Positions 6,938 through 8,099 of a stretch of DNA of 8,099 nt are shown one piece after another. A program made the position numbers and the translations under genes. This stretch comes from Novosphingobium sp. (GTDB lineage: Bacteria > Pseudomonadota > Alphaproteobacteria > Sphingomonadales > Sphingomonadaceae), in assembly GCA_027490345.1 (NCBI GenBank), contig JAIXYF010000149.1, positions 1 through 8,099 of the forward strand. The letters are read 5' to 3'. Positions within the stretch are counted from its first letter, which is position 1. Each line of letters begins with the position of its first letter. The notes under the pieces were generated by a model, which worked only from the letters and a program-made list of their open reading frames with translations, searched no databases and was not told the origin of the DNA.

Positions 6938-8099
6938 GTTCTTGCCGCCCTTGTCGTGCCGATGCTGAGCCTTGCGCCGGCGGCGGGCGAGGCTGCCCCC
7001 CCAGCGGTGCCGCCAGCAAGCGCTGAGGCTCCGGCGGCGCAGCCGCAAGGGGCGGGGGAGCCGATCACGGCGGACGAAGCCCTCCTCGATGGCCGCCGCC
7101 GCCCCGGTTATCAAAAGTCGCTGCCAGACCGGGTGGAGCAGGACAATCCCGGTGCAGTGAACGCGCCGCCGCCCGAAGCGTTCTATGAAAAGTGGGACGG
7201 CGAGGGGTCTCCTTCCAGCCTCGTGCTCGATGCCGGTGTGCCCGACCGGTGGCGCATCACCTCCTCGCTCTGCCCCAAGCCGGACAGCGCCACCGGCAAA
7301 GTGAACAGCGCGCTCTACACGCTGTTTCCGCGTCTTGCGCACGTGTGCCATTCCAAGCTCGATCCCTTTCACCACAACACGCTGAAGGGTGATCGGCCCT
7401 TGGCCCATGGCAAGCGGCCCGGCTTCCTCAAGGGCGAGGACTGGTATCTGATCGCCAATGCGGTCTCGGACACGGTGATCGAGCCGCGCAGCTTCCCCAT
7501 TCCGGTCGGCAACCAGACGACGACCGAACCCGATTCCAACGATACCTTCGGGCGCAGCCACAGCCTCGTCCTGTCGCAGACGTTCATCGCGGGCTTTTCG
7601 TTGCTCAAGGGGCAAACCGCGTTCAAGCCGCCAGTGATCGAATACCGCATCGCGATTGCGGGCAATATCAACCATGTCGAGGTGCCCGAGCGGCGCGTGC
7701 TGTTCGTTGAGCCTTCGAAGGGCACCAAGCGGACGGATGGCTTCATCGGCCTGCAGGAAGCCTTCATCGATTATCACATCGGGCGCTTCGATACGAAGCG
7801 CTACGATTTCGTCAGCTTGCGCGTCGGCATCCAGCCGTTCCAATCGGATTTTCGCGGTTTCCTGTTCAACGACAACCAATTGGGCGTGCGTCTGTTTGGC
7901 AACCGCGACAACAACCGCGTGCAGTTCAACGTGGCCGCGTTCTGGCGGATCGAGAAGGAAACCAATTCCGGGCTCAACAATATCGCCGCACCCCTGCGGC
8001 GTGACTGGATCCTGACCGCGAACCTCTACCGGCAGGATTTCCCGTTCGTCGGCCTCACCAGCCTGATTTCCGCCACCTGGAACATCAACCGCGACACGC
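6935..8099 (+). CDS. Exported, probable outer-membrane beta-barrel protein (partial, 3' end outside window)
   Basis: The frame is open for 388 codons to the window end. The N-terminus (about 1-20) is hydrophobic with a cleavage-like APAAGEA, so export is likely, although no basic residue precedes the core. A Pro/Ala-rich stretch (about 20-45) follows, like a periplasmic linker. Then come a block with two cysteines (113 and 138) and DPFHHNTLKGDRPL (143-156). From about 205 on, alternating polar and aromatic or hydrophobic residues, as in SLRVGIQPFQSDFRG, GVRLFGN, RVQFNVAAFWR and LISATWN, look like strands of an outer-membrane barrel. I recall large hypothetical outer-membrane proteins with similar KGD-x-P and 'QPF-x-SDFRGF' blocks, but no named function. 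No CXXCH is present. It follows the GlcG/HbpS-domain gene through a TGATG overlap, so it is the third member of the operon. In-frame GTG codons at 6932 and 6920 are alternative starts; the Shine-Dalgarno spacing favours 6935. Confidence 0.8.
   Translation, partial: MVLAALVVPMLSLAPAAGEAAPPAVPPASAEAPAAQPQGAGEPITADEALLDGRRRPGYQKSLPDRVEQDNPGAVNAPPPEAFYEKWDGEGSPSSLVLDAGVPDRWRITSSLCPKPDSATGKVNSALYTLFPRLAHVCHSKLDPFHHNTLKGDRPLAHGKRPGFLKGEDWYLIANAVSDTVIEPRSFPIPVGNQTTTEPDSNDTFGRSHSLVLSQTFIAGFSLLKGQTAFKPPVIEYRIAIAGNINHVEVPERRVLFVEPSKGTKRTDGFIGLQEAFIDYHIGRFDTKRYDFVSLRVGIQPFQSDFRGFLFNDNQLGVRLFGNRDNNRVQFNVAAFWRIEKETNSGLNNIAAPLRRDWILTANLYRQDFPFVGLTSLISATWNINRDT

Overview
The window is GC-rich, densely coding DNA with every supported gene on the + strand. 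It carries a 34-base inverted repeat of a type I recall as common between genes of sphingomonad-like Alphaproteobacteria (Novosphingobium, Erythrobacteraceae and relatives). With the codon use and short spacers, this suggests a chromosomal segment of a member of the Sphingomonadales. The assignment rests on recall, not on a search.

Region A (1-3451): the last 19 codons of an unrecognised gene, a 173-base spacer, then a two-gene unit. The first gene encodes a thiamine-diphosphate enzyme of the acetolactate synthase large-subunit family. Its ribosome binding site lies in a perfect 7-bp hairpin, and several of its positions differ from anabolic acetohydroxyacid synthase. The second encodes an aldehyde dehydrogenase with a complete catalytic set. 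The two are separated by 110 bases that are mostly the inverted repeat, whose end runs into the ribosome binding site of the dehydrogenase. No small regulatory (IlvN-type) subunit lies beside the pair. A 2-oxoacid-to-aldehyde-to-acid route, or another carboligation/decarboxylation pathway, is as plausible as amino-acid synthesis.

Region B (3452-8099): after a 113-base spacer come three exported proteins in a tightly packed operon: a periplasmic cytochrome c with five probable haem sites (one of them CX4CH), a secreted protein with two GlcG/HbpS-type domains, and a large protein whose visible part looks like an outer-membrane beta-barrel and which runs off the end of the window. Both gene junctions are TGATG overlaps, so the three are probably co-translated.

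The most interesting feature is this three-gene module. A multihaem cytochrome, a duplicated haem-binding-type domain protein and a barrel-like protein in one coupled operon suggest an envelope redox, haem-handling or electron-conduit system that I cannot match to a named one. Its function is inference.
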